Source: Paenibacillus thalictri
Lineage (GTDB): Bacteria; Bacillota; Bacilli; Paenibacillales; NBRC-103111
Assembly: GCF_004307995.1 (NCBI RefSeq)
Contig: NZ_SIRE01000021.1
Location: forward strand, 124,001-188,000
DNA: 64,000 nucleotides
Direction of reading: 5' to 3'
Under the pieces are notes generated by a model. It saw only the letters and a program-made list of their open reading frames with translations, was not told the origin of the DNA and ran no database searches. Made by a program: the position numbers and the translations under genes. Positions 16,773 to 27,100 of the stretch are shown in pieces (positions within the stretch are counted from its first letter, which is position 1; each line of letters opens with the position of its first letter).

Positions 16773-18581
16773 TCACTCCATTTCGGCCTCGACCGGATCG
16801 ACCGGATCCTCTTGCAGAAGCCTGATGCGGACGGATGTCCCTTTGCCGGGGATGCTTCTCAAATAAACGTCGCATCGTTCTCCGTAATACAGGAACAGCC
16901 GCGAGAGGGCGTTCACCATACCGATCTTGTCCCGCCCCAAGGATTGGATGTTATCGTTGGTCACAAATTGATTCAGCTCGCCGGGGAACCCGCAGCCGTT
17001 ATCTACGATTTCAAAATAAAGCGCATCTTTATCCAAGTAACTGTTGACATGCAGGATGCCGCCCGATTCAATGTCCTGAAATCCGTGAAGAATCGAGTTC
17101 TCAATGAACGGCTGCAGGATTAACCGATGGATACGAAGCTGATGGACGTGGACGTCGATTTGGAAGAAAACTTCGAACCGGTCCTGGAACCGCAGCTGCT
17201 GCAAATAAATATAACGTTCCAGCCATTGCACTTCTTCCTTGACGGTGACTTTGCCGCTTGTGTCCGAAATGGTGTACCGAAGATTGGTGGAAAGCGCAAA
17301 CAGCATTTTTCCAACCTTCTCATTCCCGTCTCTGATTGCAGTGAACCTGATCGTATCCAACGTGTTGTACAGAAAATGGGGGTTGATCTGGGCCTCGAGC
17401 ATTTTTTTCTCGCTTTCCGCCATGGCCAGCCGGTTTTTGTAGTCTTTGTTGAACAACTCATGGAGACGGCTCATCATTTTATTGAAGCTAAAGCTCAGCC
17501 GCCCGATCTCATCGGTTGTGCTGACGGGCACCCTCGTGTCGAACGGCTCCTTGACGCTTCCACTCATGACCTGCGCGAGGTTGACGAGCGGGATCATTTT
17601 GCGGTTGAAATAATATAAGGAAACGCAAATCAGCAGGAGCATCAAGATAATAAGGATAACGTTAATGTTCAGGATGTAGGCCATATTTTCGGAAATAAGA
17701 TACGAGATTGGAATCATATGAATCAGCTTCAGCGAAAAGCGGTCCAACGTTTCGTAGACGATCAAATATTGCTGTCCGTTCAGCTTTGTTTTGAAGGAGC
17801 CGGCGGAAGGCCCCGTGTCGATCGATTGCTGAATCTCCGGAGGCAGGCTGCCGTGCTCCGCCGTCTGAAGCCGCGAGTCGTAAATCATATTGCCGCGCAG
17901 GTCGCTAATGACAAATGCGCTGTTATCGTTAAACGAAGACTGCCCGATGACGTCTTTCATCACATTAAAGTTGAAATCCATCAGCACCACGCCGATTGGA
18001 TCGGTGGAGAGCTTGATCAGGCGCGACATGGAGAACAGCGGATCGGTCGGCTTCTGAATCGGCAGCGTTGTGCGGATAATATGGATTCTGCCGCCGGCTT
18101 GCACGGTTTCCCGGAACCAAGGTTCGCCTACCGGGTTATATTTTGTTTGCGGCGCATAGTCGATCCATACGCCGTTGAGATAGACGTAGATCAGGTTTCC
18201 GTTTAAATCATAATAATAGTAGTTGAATACGTCCGGTCTCGAATTGGACATGTTGCGGAACAGTTTCTCAAAACGCGGCGTGACGACGCTTCGGACGTTG
18301 GCGTTTGTCGTCAAATCGGGACGGGCGAGCAGCGCGGACAGATCGGGTTCATAATAAAGCGAAAGGGTCAGGCTCTCCATTTGCCGCAGATGAACGTCCA
18401 CCAGCTCTTTGGAATAATGCAAAATTTTCTCGGAATGATCGATCGAAGTCGCCATGGACGAGTTCCACCAATACGTCGATGTAAGCGCATACGATACGAT
18501 GAAGGGAACCGCTGTCAAGGCCAAATAGCTGAACGCGATTTTCCATACCAGTTTATCCTTCAGGCGATTTGTCCGTTTCAT
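16773..18581 (-). CDS. Sensor histidine kinase, YesM family
   Basis: Membrane kinase of 602 residues. An N-terminal membrane segment (about residues 14-34) is followed by an extracellular sensory region of some 260 residues, a second membrane segment near 305-325, a HAMP domain, the His_kinase block with phospho-His in EAQINPHFLYNTLDTIR, and a HATPase domain ending with IRLLQ. ATG follows GAGGGGATGTC. It is 60 bp upstream of its response regulator. Kinases of this family sense extracellular sugars, often with a binding-protein partner; the adjacent CUT1 transporter makes that likely here. Confidence 0.93.
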   Translation of the reverse strand: MKRTNRLKDKLVWKIAFSYLALTAVPFIVSYALTSTYWWNSSMATSIDHSEKILHYSKELVDVHLRQMESLTLSLYYEPDLSALLARPDLTTNANVRSVVTPRFEKLFRNMSNSRPDVFNYYYYDLNGNLIYVYLNGVWIDYAPQTKYNPVGEPWFRETVQAGGRIHIIRTTLPIQKPTDPLFSMSRLIKLSTDPIGVVLMDFNFNVMKDVIGQSSFNDNSAFVISDLRGNMIYDSRLQTAEHGSLPPEIQQSIDTGPSAGSFKTKLNGQQYLIVYETLDRFSLKLIHMIPISYLISENMAYILNINVILIILMLLLICVSLYYFNRKMIPLVNLAQVMSGSVKEPFDTRVPVSTTDEIGRLSFSFNKMMSRLHELFNKDYKNRLAMAESEKKMLEAQINPHFLYNTLDTIRFTAIRDGNEKVGKMLFALSTNLRYTISDTSGKVTVKEEVQWLERYIYLQQLRFQDRFEVFFQIDVHVHQLRIHRLILQPFIENSILHGFQDIESGGILHVNSYLDKDALYFEIVDNGCGFPGELNQFVTNDNIQSLGRDKIGMVNALSRLFLYYGERCDVYLRSIPGKGTSVRIRLLQEDPVDPVEAEME

Positions 18582-18703
18582 GACATCCCCTCAAACATGC
18601 GATAATTTTCTTAAGTATACATGATAAATCGAAATTTGTGGAAACATCGCTTCACGTTTCGCTCGCTGTGAGCAAGTGCAAAACCCTGTACGGAACGGCA
18701 AAG

Positions 18704-18734
18704 GAGCCACCGGATTGGAAGGTCCGGCGGCTTC
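18704..18734 (-). terminator. Probable terminator of the secreted golvesin-domain gene
   Basis: Read on the minus strand, GAAGCCGCCGGA pairs with TCCGGTGGCTC around an eight-base loop and is followed by CTTT. The short T-run makes it moderate rather than strong. It lies just past the stop codon of the gene at 18742-20325. Confidence 0.6.
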
Positions 18735-18741
18735 TTAAGAC

Positions 18742-20325
18742 TTAAGGAGCGAGCTCGAATTTCACGGCGTCTGCAACCGTGTAGCCATTATCGGTGGCCA
18801 ATATTTTTACGTTAGGTGCGGAAGCGGGAGTCAGAGAATAGGTGCCGAGCAGAACCCATTTGCCGTTATTGGTTTGTTGGTTTACGGTCACCGAGGTATC
18901 CGTACCGCCGTCGTGGACAATTCGCAGCGGAGCGGCGTCAGGCCGGTTGGTTGCTGTTGTCCACCGCATGTAGATGCGGTAATTCCCGGCTGTCGTGAGA
19001 GTTGGCGTCCAGGCCGCCCACCTTGCCGAAGTATCCGCTCCGCTTGTTCCGTCGGTCACATAGTTAGCGCCCAAATATCCGGCAACGATGGTTGATGCCA
19101 CCCACGGCGCGTTAGCCGAGAAGCCGGGGTCGGTATTGTCTACGACTATGGGCACGGTATTGTTTGGCGCGCTCCAGGCGATGCGGGTCACATAAATCCG
19201 GTTTTTGCTGGTCGAAGTGCGCTGCCATTCCGCGGATGTGATTAGGCTTGTATCCCGGGAGGCGGCAGCCGCTCCGAAATTGCCCAGATCGTCCTTACCC
19301 GGAGAAATGGGCATTACGATGTGTTCGCTTGACTTCACCAGTCTAAGCGTCGATGTATTAAGCTCCGACATCCATAACGGCGCCCGGTTGCGAAAAATGC
19401 CCGTATTGCTGGAATCAACCCTTGTGTAGACCAGGAATAAACCGCCACTGTGCGTAACCCAGCGCATCTGGGTATCGACACTTTGCACCGAAGTGCCGTC
19501 CTCCCACTTCACATTTACGGCGCTGGCGAAATTGACGCCGTCGGAGCTTGCCGCGATCCGGTTGGCGGTCGTTGTATCGCGGATCGCCAAATAATATTGG
19601 CCGCCGTAATAGGTTAGATGGGCTTCCCCGCCCGTTCCGCTGTTTGCGACTACTGGCCCCATGTTTGTGATCGACAGCGCTGTGCCGTCAAAAGTCGCCG
19701 TTGCGATCTGCACGCCGCCGAGCATCATCGGCCAAAGGATCGTTCCGTCCGGTTTGACGAACGGGTAAGCGCCGGTCGGGTTGTAGTTTTCATAAGCCGT
19801 TATGACGGTGTAATCCGGGGCCCACGTATCCGTCACCGGGTCGTATACGGTATAAGCCGGATAACGGGTGCCGGCAATAACGCCGGACGAATTGTAACAC
19901 ACGATGTTGCCAAAGACGATCACTTTACCGCTGGGCGGATGATAGACCGGCACGGCGCTTGCCATGATGCCCATGTAACCGTTAGGCATCATGCGGCGGG
20001 CATAAGGCAGTTCGGTCAGCGCCGACCAGGTTGCGCCGTCGTCGGCGCTTGTCATGAAACCTATGCCGAACATGGCATCCGTGCCGGTTACAGTTCTTTT
20101 CACCACGGTCATCAGTTGTTTGCGGCTGGCAGCGCCGGGCTCAATGGCCGTGGAACGCGGCTGCACCCAGGCATATCCGCTTGCAAGACTGAGACTGTCC
20201 GCGACCAGGTTAGTCGTGACCGTATAGGCCGGGGCGCTTTCCGCGACCGGCAGAAGCCCGCAGGTCATTGCGGCAAATACGAGCCACGCGCATAAGGTGA
20301 TTTTGACTTTTTTTTGAATCGACAT
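18742..20325 (-). CDS. Secreted beta-propeller-like protein with golvesin/Xly CBD-like domain
   Basis: Exported protein of 527 residues. A signal peptide (SIQKKVKITLCAWLVFAAM, cleavage after about AESAPA) leads into a BNR/sialidase-like region of about 350 residues (segments such as SADDGATWSALTELPYAR). The final ~130 residues, from VVDNTDPGFSANAPW to YTVADAVKFE, match the golvesin/xanthan-lyase carbohydrate-binding domain pattern. ATG 20325 is used; a TTG just before it is less well spaced from GGAGTG. No catalytic residues could be assigned, so glycan binding or an unplaced hydrolase activity are both possible. A cre-like site precedes it. Confidence 0.75.
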   Translation of the reverse strand: MSIQKKVKITLCAWLVFAAMTCGLLPVAESAPAYTVTTNLVADSLSLASGYAWVQPRSTAIEPGAASRKQLMTVVKRTVTGTDAMFGIGFMTSADDGATWSALTELPYARRMMPNGYMGIMASAVPVYHPPSGKVIVFGNIVCYNSSGVIAGTRYPAYTVYDPVTDTWAPDYTVITAYENYNPTGAYPFVKPDGTILWPMMLGGVQIATATFDGTALSITNMGPVVANSGTGGEAHLTYYGGQYYLAIRDTTTANRIAASSDGVNFASAVNVKWEDGTSVQSVDTQMRWVTHSGGLFLVYTRVDSSNTGIFRNRAPLWMSELNTSTLRLVKSSEHIVMPISPGKDDLGNFGAAAASRDTSLITSAEWQRTSTSKNRIYVTRIAWSAPNNTVPIVVDNTDPGFSANAPWVASTIVAGYLGANYVTDGTSGADTSARWAAWTPTLTTAGNYRIYMRWTTATNRPDAAPLRIVHDGGTDTSVTVNQQTNNGKWVLLGTYSLTPASAPNVKILATDNGYTVADAVKFELAP

Positions 20326-20357
20326 CAAACAAACACTCCTTTTTTGTTAAAATAATG

Positions 20358-20373
20358 ATGAGAGCGTTTACTA
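20358..20373. promoter_or_regulatory. Candidate CcpA catabolite-response element (cre)
   Basis: ATGAGAGCGTTTACTA matches the cre consensus WTGNAANCGNWNNCW at all but one fixed position. It lies about 33 bp upstream of the start codon of the secreted golvesin-domain protein, where CcpA would block transcription. The match is by eye only. Confidence 0.5.
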
Positions 20374-20575
20374 GAAGGGAATGGTCTTGCCAGCGTAACT
20401 TCAGTATGGCAGAAAAGCGAATGGCCGGGTACAGGAATGAATTGACCGGATGCATGATGTTTATGACTGAAAAAAAGTGCAGAAATCGCAAATCTGTATG
20501 ATTCCCGTATGAGGCGTTTTGCCTTACAATAGGTGAAAATAAGTGAAATTTGATGAATCAGGGGGATGATGGATC

Positions 20576-21649
20576 ATGAAGTGGATGAGTGCGGAAACGG
20601 CGGGAATATGCGATTGGGCGGTGCGGCACGCGGAGGAGAACGGAACATGCCGATTGGCCCGGCTTCCTGCAGAGTGGCTGGGGCGCTTCCCGGGTGAAAT
20701 GGCGAGAACGGCGGTGTACCCGACAGGACTGGAAATACGGTTTCGCACCGATGCCGATGTGCTGCAATTCGCTTATTCGTTCCGGCGGGCTCCAGGGGCG
20801 GGAGGACAGCAGCTTGCCGTTTATACGCAGCATGCCGAACAAGAATACGAGCTGCGCGACGGAGAATACACGGAATTAGCCGTCAAACCGGCGGGAAAAG
20901 GGCTGCGGTCGGTACGGATTGTACTGCCTTGGAAAGGGGAGTTGACGTTTCACGGTATCGGAGTGGGCTCGGAATTTCAATACGAGCCGGAAGCCGATGA
21001 CAAGCGGCCGCGAATTTGCTTCTATGGTGATTCCATCACGCAAGGATCGTACGCGGGCAGCCCGCTCAGCACGTATCCTTATCTTGTCGGGAAGATGTTG
21101 AATGTACAGACGGTGAATCATGGGTATGGCGGCGCCGGTTTTCCCGACCCGGCCATGGCGATACATCTGGGACGGGACGTGGCTTGGGATGTATTGTGCC
21201 TGGCGATCGGGACCAACTCGTACGGGAGAGGGCTGGAGAGCGGCGAAGAATATATGGAGTTATTCCGGACTTTTATTCACACGGTAAGAAGGTATAAGCC
21301 GCATGCGCCTTTGCTTTGCGTATCGCCGATCTGGCGGGGGAACTCCGACGGGCGTGGAGAATCGAACCGCAGGGGGAGCCAACTTGCCGATTACCGGCGC
21401 TCCATCGAAGCCGCCGTTGCTGAACTTCAGCAAAGCGATAAGCATCTTGCGATCTTGGACGGGATGACATTGATCGGCGGGCCTGACGGATTAACCGGGG
21501 ATCTCCTCCATCCGGACGACACGGGAATGGAGAAAATCGCCGTTGGCGTTGCGAACTGTCTGGATCGTTGGCTGCACTTGAGCGGGCCTCAATACGCTGC
21601 CGAACGGGAGGCAGGAGATGACGGAACAAGAAGCGATACGAACGCTTAA
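20576..21649 (+). CDS. SGNH/GDSL-family esterase
   Basis: Probable carbohydrate esterase of 357 residues. The N-terminal ~140 residues form a jelly-roll-like part, as in Lipase_GDSL_3-type proteins. The catalytic block starts at FYGDSITQGSYAG (Ser nucleophile), continues with NHGYGGAGFPDP and LAIGTNSYGRG (block III Asn), and ends with GDLLHPDDTG, supplying Asp and His. No signal peptide is seen, so it acts inside the cell, plausibly deacetylating imported sugars. GGGGGATGATGGATC precedes the ATG. A candidate -10 box TACAAT lies near 20525. Its 3' end overlaps the next gene by 32 bp. Confidence 0.87.
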   Translation: MKWMSAETAGICDWAVRHAEENGTCRLARLPAEWLGRFPGEMARTAVYPTGLEIRFRTDADVLQFAYSFRRAPGAGGQQLAVYTQHAEQEYELRDGEYTELAVKPAGKGLRSVRIVLPWKGELTFHGIGVGSEFQYEPEADDKRPRICFYGDSITQGSYAGSPLSTYPYLVGKMLNVQTVNHGYGGAGFPDPAMAIHLGRDVAWDVLCLAIGTNSYGRGLESGEEYMELFRTFIHTVRRYKPHAPLLCVSPIWRGNSDGRGESNRRGSQLADYRRSIEAAVAELQQSDKHLAILDGMTLIGGPDGLTGDLLHPDDTGMEKIAVGVANCLDRWLHLSGPQYAAEREAGDDGTRSDTNA

Positions 21650-22262
21650 AGGCGCGCTGCTGCAAGGCAATGAAGACGTGGCGGTCGAGGCGCTGCGGTT
21701 TCTTTCGGCAAGACGTTTCGTGCGGCCTGACGGCAGCGAGGATGTAGAGGAGCTCGCTTTCTACCTCGGCGGCATTCTGATCCGCATTATCCACGTCAGC
21801 GGAGGAACGATCCGCGAAGCGGCCGGTACCGATCCGGCCAGCCTCTTTCCGATGTGGGGGGTAAGCGATAAGATCAACTGTCTTGCCATATTCGAGAACG
21901 TGGTTCGCCGCTTGGCTTCATCCGCTTCTGCGGATGGAAGGAATGGCAAAAAAGCTACGGTAAGAGGCATTCTCGTTTATTTGGACAACGAGCTGACCAA
22001 CCCGAACTTAAGTTTGCGGATGGTAGCGGATCATTTCGGCATGCATCCGTCGTATTTGAGCCGGATGTTCAAGCAGGAGCAGGGAATGGCCTTTTCCCGT
22101 TGTCTTCAATCCAAACGTTTGGAACGCGCCAGAGCGATGCTGCGCGAAGGCGCTTCCGTCCTGGAAACCGCTGCCCGCCTTGGCTACTCAGACCGCAACC
22201 ATTTCTGCCGTCTGTTTCGGCGATATTGGGGGACGCCGCCAAGAACGTTGAGACATCGTTAA
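21618..22262 (+). CDS. AraC-family transcriptional regulator
   Basis: DNA-binding regulator of 214 residues. The C-terminal ~100 residues hold two helix-turn-helix motifs (LRMVADHFGMHPSYLSRMFK and ETAARLGYSDRNHFCRLFRR), the AraC arrangement. The N-terminal ~110 residues are short and not recognisable as a cupin or receiver. The start codon lies inside the preceding esterase gene and has its own GGAGGCAGGAG site, so the two are co-expressed. It is immediately upstream of the second sugar-binding lipoprotein gene, a likely target. Confidence 0.85.
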   Translation: MTEQEAIRTLKGALLQGNEDVAVEALRFLSARRFVRPDGSEDVEELAFYLGGILIRIIHVSGGTIREAAGTDPASLFPMWGVSDKINCLAIFENVVRRLASSASADGRNGKKATVRGILVYLDNELTNPNLSLRMVADHFGMHPSYLSRMFKQEQGMAFSRCLQSKRLERARAMLREGASVLETAARLGYSDRNHFCRLFRRYWGTPPRTLRHR

Positions 22263-22364
22263 TAGGGAGCCAGCTATCGTAAATTGGTTTCCTGCAGCTG
22301 CCGAACGGTGTATGATAAATGAAGGTATTGCAGCGGATCAGACGGTATCGGGGAGGAAACGGTC

Positions 22365-23762
22365 GTGAAAAAAAGTGCGGACGGCAGGAGGCGCTGGGCG
22401 CTCCCGTTGATGCTTGCGGCGGTTATTGGATTATCCGCCTGCACGGGGACTGTCAATCGTTCCGATCATGCCGGAGATGGGGTTGCGCAAGCGGAAAAAG
22501 TGACACTGACGTTCTGGTCGTACCCGAAGTGGCTGGGTATTGCCGGGACGGAACCAAACGGAACGTTGGGGGATTGGGAAGCCGATGCCGCCAAACGTTT
22601 CATGGACAAGCATCGGAATGTGAAGATCGAAACGGAATTTCTGAATCCCAAAGCGGGGCCTGAAAAGGTTGCGATAGCGATCCAAACCAACTCGATGCCG
22701 GACGTGTTGGGGGATTCGGATATCCGCTTGTTCGAGTACGCACAGAAAGGGCTGATCGTGCCGATCGGAGACTATTTGGACAAGGAATATACGGATGACT
22801 ATTACGAAAACGTGTGGGCGCAGACCGAACTGCGCGACGGTAAACATTATTACCTGCCTTGGAGCATTTCGCCGCAATGGCTGATGGTCAACCGTACGTT
22901 ATTCGAAAAGGCGGGGGCCGCCGGATTGCTGCCGGTTAATGAGGACCGGAGCTGGACGACGGATGAGTATGTGGCGGCGATTCGCAAAGTTTCGGCGTCG
23001 TTAAGCGGCGTTTACGGAGTCGGACTGTTTGGGGACACAACCTCGGGCGACGCCTTCTTGTTGAACTGGATTTGGGGATTCGGCGCCAGGACGTTCAGTG
23101 CGGATTACTCCCGCATTACTTTAAACAATCATCAAGGGATCGCCGGGATGAAATTTTTGCAAACAATGGTCGATGAAAAGCTGGCTAACCCCGGAGCGGC
23201 GGGCATTAAGCAGGCGGACGCGCTCGTTTTGTTTAACCAGCAAAAAGTGGCGACAATCCAAGGCGCGACGATTCAATACGCACGTATGAAAAGCGAGATG
23301 GCCAGAGGTGATGTCGAGAAGTTCGATATTTATGTCACGGCGCCTCCACATGCCCCTGGCGAACGGGCGACCTCTTATATGACGACCTACGGCTACGGCG
23401 TATTCAAAAGTGAGGATCCTGTGAAACAGAAATGGGCCATCGAGTTTGCCAAATTTCTCGGAAGCAAAGAAAACGCGGAGGCCGTAAAGGCCAGCGAATC
23501 GCTTTCCACACGCAAATCATTTGCGGATATGTACAAGAATAGCACGGACGAAAATGTAAAATTCGCAGGAAGATTAACCGACTTGGCCGTGGACGGCGGT
23601 TTGGCGGCACCGGGCTTCAACAAACAAAGGGCGATTTTTGCCAAAAAGCTTCAATCCGCATTTACGAAGGTTTTGACGCCCGAGCAAGCATTACAACAAT
23701 TTGAAGATGAAGCAAATGAAGTTGTTAAGCAAGAGCTTATGGCGTTGGAAAAACGCGGCTGA
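22365..23762 (+). CDS. Sugar-binding lipoprotein, close paralogue of the 8319 gene
   Basis: Family-1 solute-binding protein of 465 residues, GTG start 8 bp after GGGAGG. Lipobox LSAC near residue 26. From FWSYPKWL to the C-terminus it aligns without large gaps to the protein encoded at 8319, sharing long identical stretches such as EPNGTLGDWEADAAKRFM and YAQKGL.VPIGDYLD. No permease or ATPase gene follows. It may feed the same permease pair (9826-11575), providing a second affinity or ligand range, or act as the extracellular partner of the YesM-type kinase. A TATGAT -10 candidate lies at 22311. Confidence 0.92.
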   Translation: MKKSADGRRRWALPLMLAAVIGLSACTGTVNRSDHAGDGVAQAEKVTLTFWSYPKWLGIAGTEPNGTLGDWEADAAKRFMDKHRNVKIETEFLNPKAGPEKVAIAIQTNSMPDVLGDSDIRLFEYAQKGLIVPIGDYLDKEYTDDYYENVWAQTELRDGKHYYLPWSISPQWLMVNRTLFEKAGAAGLLPVNEDRSWTTDEYVAAIRKVSASLSGVYGVGLFGDTTSGDAFLLNWIWGFGARTFSADYSRITLNNHQGIAGMKFLQTMVDEKLANPGAAGIKQADALVLFNQQKVATIQGATIQYARMKSEMARGDVEKFDIYVTAPPHAPGERATSYMTTYGYGVFKSEDPVKQKWAIEFAKFLGSKENAEAVKASESLSTRKSFADMYKNSTDENVKFAGRLTDLAVDGGLAAPGFNKQRAIFAKKLQSAFTKVLTPEQALQQFEDEANEVVKQELMALEKRG

Positions 23763-23820
23763 AGCGGGCCGTTCAAGCGTCGCGCAATCATAAGGAACAC
23801 TTGTTTGTTCGCAATAAAAC

Positions 23821-23840
23821 AGCCCGGGCCGCTCCGGGCT
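23821..23840 (+). terminator. Weak terminator-like hairpin
   Basis: AGCCCGG pairs with CCGGGCT around a six-base loop; only ATTT follows. It may end the transcript of the second binding-protein gene, but the missing T-run leaves this uncertain. Confidence 0.45.
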
Positions 23841-23943
23841 ATTTGGCATGTATGAAGGAAAATAGCGATTAGAATGCGAGCGGAATGGCCGACAGGGGAC
23901 AGGAGGCAATCCTTCGATGGGGAGGCTTTAACGTATCTTAATA

Positions 23944-23979
23944 CAATATTAGAGCGGACTTAATCATTATTTAATATTG
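23944..23979. promoter_or_regulatory. AT-rich inverted repeat upstream of SLH gene
   Basis: CAATATTA and TAATATTG form an exact 8-bp inverted repeat, 28 bp centre to centre, in the stretch that should contain the promoter of the giant SLH gene. It could be an operator for a dimeric repressor. No family consensus was recognised. Confidence 0.3.
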
Positions 23980-24066
23980 GGAATCAAGGAAAATGACGGA
24001 TTTTATCGAAAGTACTAAATAGGCATAAAGTTTTATTTTCGACAAGCAAAAGGCAGGGGGTTATTT

Positions 24067-24087
24067 ATGGAAAAACGTATTTCTTAA
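24067..24087 (+). other. Six-codon reading frame with strong ribosome site (possible leader)
   Basis: ATG-GAA-AAA-CGT-ATT-TCT-TAA (MEKRIS) is preceded by CAGGGGG at 6 bp. It ends 54 bp before the start of the 2,053-residue SLH protein. It could be a regulatory leader or the debris of an earlier start. Nothing in its codons (no run of one amino acid) points to classic attenuation. Confidence 0.25.
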
Positions 24088-24140
24088 GTGTCGTATGGGT
24101 CTATTTACCTGGTTTTGCACAATGAAAAAGGGGAATGGTT

Positions 24141-27100
24141 ATGAAGAAAATGACAAAATCCGCAATTCGGCTTTTACTTGCGATTTGCTTGCTGCTTCCG
24201 GGCTGGGCAGGGCTAGACATGCGGGCGGAAGCTAACGGCGCAACAGACTATACCGTGAATGGAAATCCGTATTCGTGGCAGGATGCCACACTCGCGGCGG
24301 ATGGGGATACGCTGGAAATAGTGACGGACGACGCTCCGTCTTCGCCGGTAAAAATCCATGTGACTGCACCGGCCAATGCCTCCGTTACGCTAAAGGGCAA
24401 AGCAGGTAAGACATACGACAACGTATATGTCGAGGTTGACGAAAACATCACTTTGAACATCGAAAACTTCAATATTACAGCGCCAACCGGGGACAGCTAC
24501 AACGGCATCAGCTTTACGAAGCTGAACAGTCCGAACGCTACGGCGTTGAACGTGACCGGAAGCAATACGATCAGCGGCTTTGACGGGATCAATTCGAAAA
24601 CAAACCATCAATTGACGATCAAAGGCGCGGGGACGTTGACGGCGTTAGGCAAAGCGTCCACAGCAGCCAACACAGCCAGCGGCCACGGCATTCATGTGTT
24701 GTCGGACGGCACCGGCGTTACGCAGCCGGGAGCGAAACTTATCATCGAAGGCAACGTCAAGGCGGTCGGCGGCGATTCGCTGGACGAATCGGCGGGCAGC
24801 GGCATTTTCCTCGATTGGGGCAATATGCAGGTGAAAAGCGGCACGGTCGAGGCCATTGGCGGTAAAACAAACGGCGATCGCAGCGCGCAGCCATACTCCG
24901 GGTCGATTGTAACAAGACGCGGCGGATATGGGATTAATCTTAAAGGCTGGGGTTTTCCGCAGACAGCCGGCGAGCTGACCGTAGAAGGCGGTCAACTGAC
25001 GGCAACGGGCGGCGAAGCGCTGGCGGTCAATTCCAACGGCTACGCGTTTGAAGGGGGCCGGGGCATACTTGCCGATACAAGCATCACGATCAGCGGCGGC
25101 TCTGTAACGACAACCGGCGGCATAAGCGCCGATACTAATGCCAAGGGCGGCGACGGAATGTTCTCGCTGGCGTTGACGATCTCCGGAACAGCCACCACGG
25201 TCACTTCAACAGGCGTCAATGGCGGGTTAGAGGGCGGATCGGGGATGTTTATTACCAACGATGTCAGCATTGAGGGAGCTGCGGTAACCGCAACGGGCGG
25301 CAGCGGTTTTGTTAACGGGTATGGGATTTTTGCTCCCAGCGGCAAAATTACGATCAAAGACGGGGCACGCGCCTCCGCTACTGGCGGCATGGCTGTAACC
25401 GGTACCTCAGGCGGCACGGCCGTATATGCAAATGGCGGTGGTATTGAAATTACTAACGCCGATTTAACCGCAACGGGCGGCAACGCCACCGCTGCCGGAG
25501 CTTCAGGAGGACCCGCCGTATATGTGAGCGGCGATATTCAGGTCACCAACGCTACGGTTTCCGCAACGGGAGGAAACGGTCCGGTCAACGGCTCGCATGG
25601 ATTGTTTTCTTATAGCGGAAACATAACGATCGGCAGCGGGGCTAACATCACATCTATTGGCGGCAACGGAACGACCGGCGTCGGCGGTGTTGGTCTGCGG
25701 GCCTTTGGTGGCAATAGCGGTAAGACCGTGCAAATCGACAGCGCTGCTGGCAACATATACGTCCGCGGCGGGCAAGGCGCGACAGCGCAAAGGCCGTCCA
25801 TTCTCGGGAAGGATATTTACATCGCGACGGGCAACGTCGGCGAGATTGCAATGGAAGTGTCAATGAATCCGCGGTCCATAAAAAATAAAGCCGGCGGCGA
25901 CGACGTCTACATGCTGACGGCAACAACCAACCCGCCGGCAGCCGCCACAATTGAGTCTCAGGTCGCCGGCGCACTCGGCGGCAGCTACACCTACAAATCG
26001 CCGGCGAAGGTGGACGGCAAAGCGTTTTTATGGCTGCCGACCGGCAGTCAAATCGCGTCCGCGACAAATTACCAAAGCGAAAGCAAGATGATGCCAACAA
26101 ACGACACGGCATCGGTTGTGTTATCGCTGCTGCCGGGGGCGGTCGTTGCTCAATTGGAGCACGGCGGCGCAAGCATCGGGTATCCGACCATTCAAAGCGC
26201 GCTTGATGCGGCAGTGGACGGCGACACGGTTACGATTAAGCCGGGTACGTACAGGGGCCAGCTGACCGTAACGAAAAACATTACGCTGCAAGGCTCGGGC
26301 GCGGATACCACGATGATCGAGTCTCCGGATTCAAGCAGCCTGGCGCAAAGCAGCTGGAAAAACCTCAAGGATCAGTTTATTTATGCGGTTATTGGCGTCA
26401 AAACCTCAACGCCGGGAACCGTCAACATCAAAAATATAACGGTCGACGGACGCAAGCAAGGTTACATTGCGGCGCATAACGGCGAGGAGGGGCTTTACAC
26501 TTTTAACGGCATAGCTGTCAGGGATACGACGGTGACGATCGACCACGTCAAGGTTGTCGATGTGCGCGACTTGTGGTCCGATTACGGCACTGCTCCTGCG
26601 CCGCTGCCGGGCGATTATGTGCCTCAAGACCAGCCATCGGGCGCCAATCACAACGAAAGTATTTTGCTCGAAGGCGCTGCAGGCGCAGGTTCGCATAAAG
26701 TGACGGTGACGAATTCCACCGTCTCGAAATTTCACAAAACCGGTATTTTGGGATGGGGACCAACGCTGGAAGTCGATATCCAAAATAATGATATTCAAGG
26801 CCACGGGAAAACGTTGTACAGCACGGGCAACGGCATTCAAATCGCCTCCTCCGACAGAAGCGGAATGGGAGGCGCCAACGGGGACCGCAGAGGCACAACC
26901 GGCGTCGTGAAAAACAACCGTATTTACGATATCGGTCTGGTGATTCCGGAACCGGGACAGCCCGGTTCATATTTGAATGTGGGGCTTTACGGGCCTTCCG
27001 GCATTCTTTTGTATGCGGCGGGAGAAGGTTTTCTAATCGAAGGAAATACGATTACCGGCCCCGGCGTTATGCCATGGCATAACAGTGATTCGTCAAACGA

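Larger units (their letters stand above)
23763..24140. other. Intergenic region before the giant SLH gene
   Basis: These 378 bases contain a short hairpin (23821), an AT-rich inverted repeat (23944-23979) and a six-codon reading frame with its own ribosome site (24067). No ordinary gene is seen. The promoter of the SLH gene is probably here but could not be fixed. Confidence 0.4.

Noticed and set aside
23940..24140. Cyclic di-GMP riboswitch before the SLH gene
   Set aside because: Neither the GEMM tetraloop-receptor pattern nor the conserved CGCAAAGCC-like core is present.
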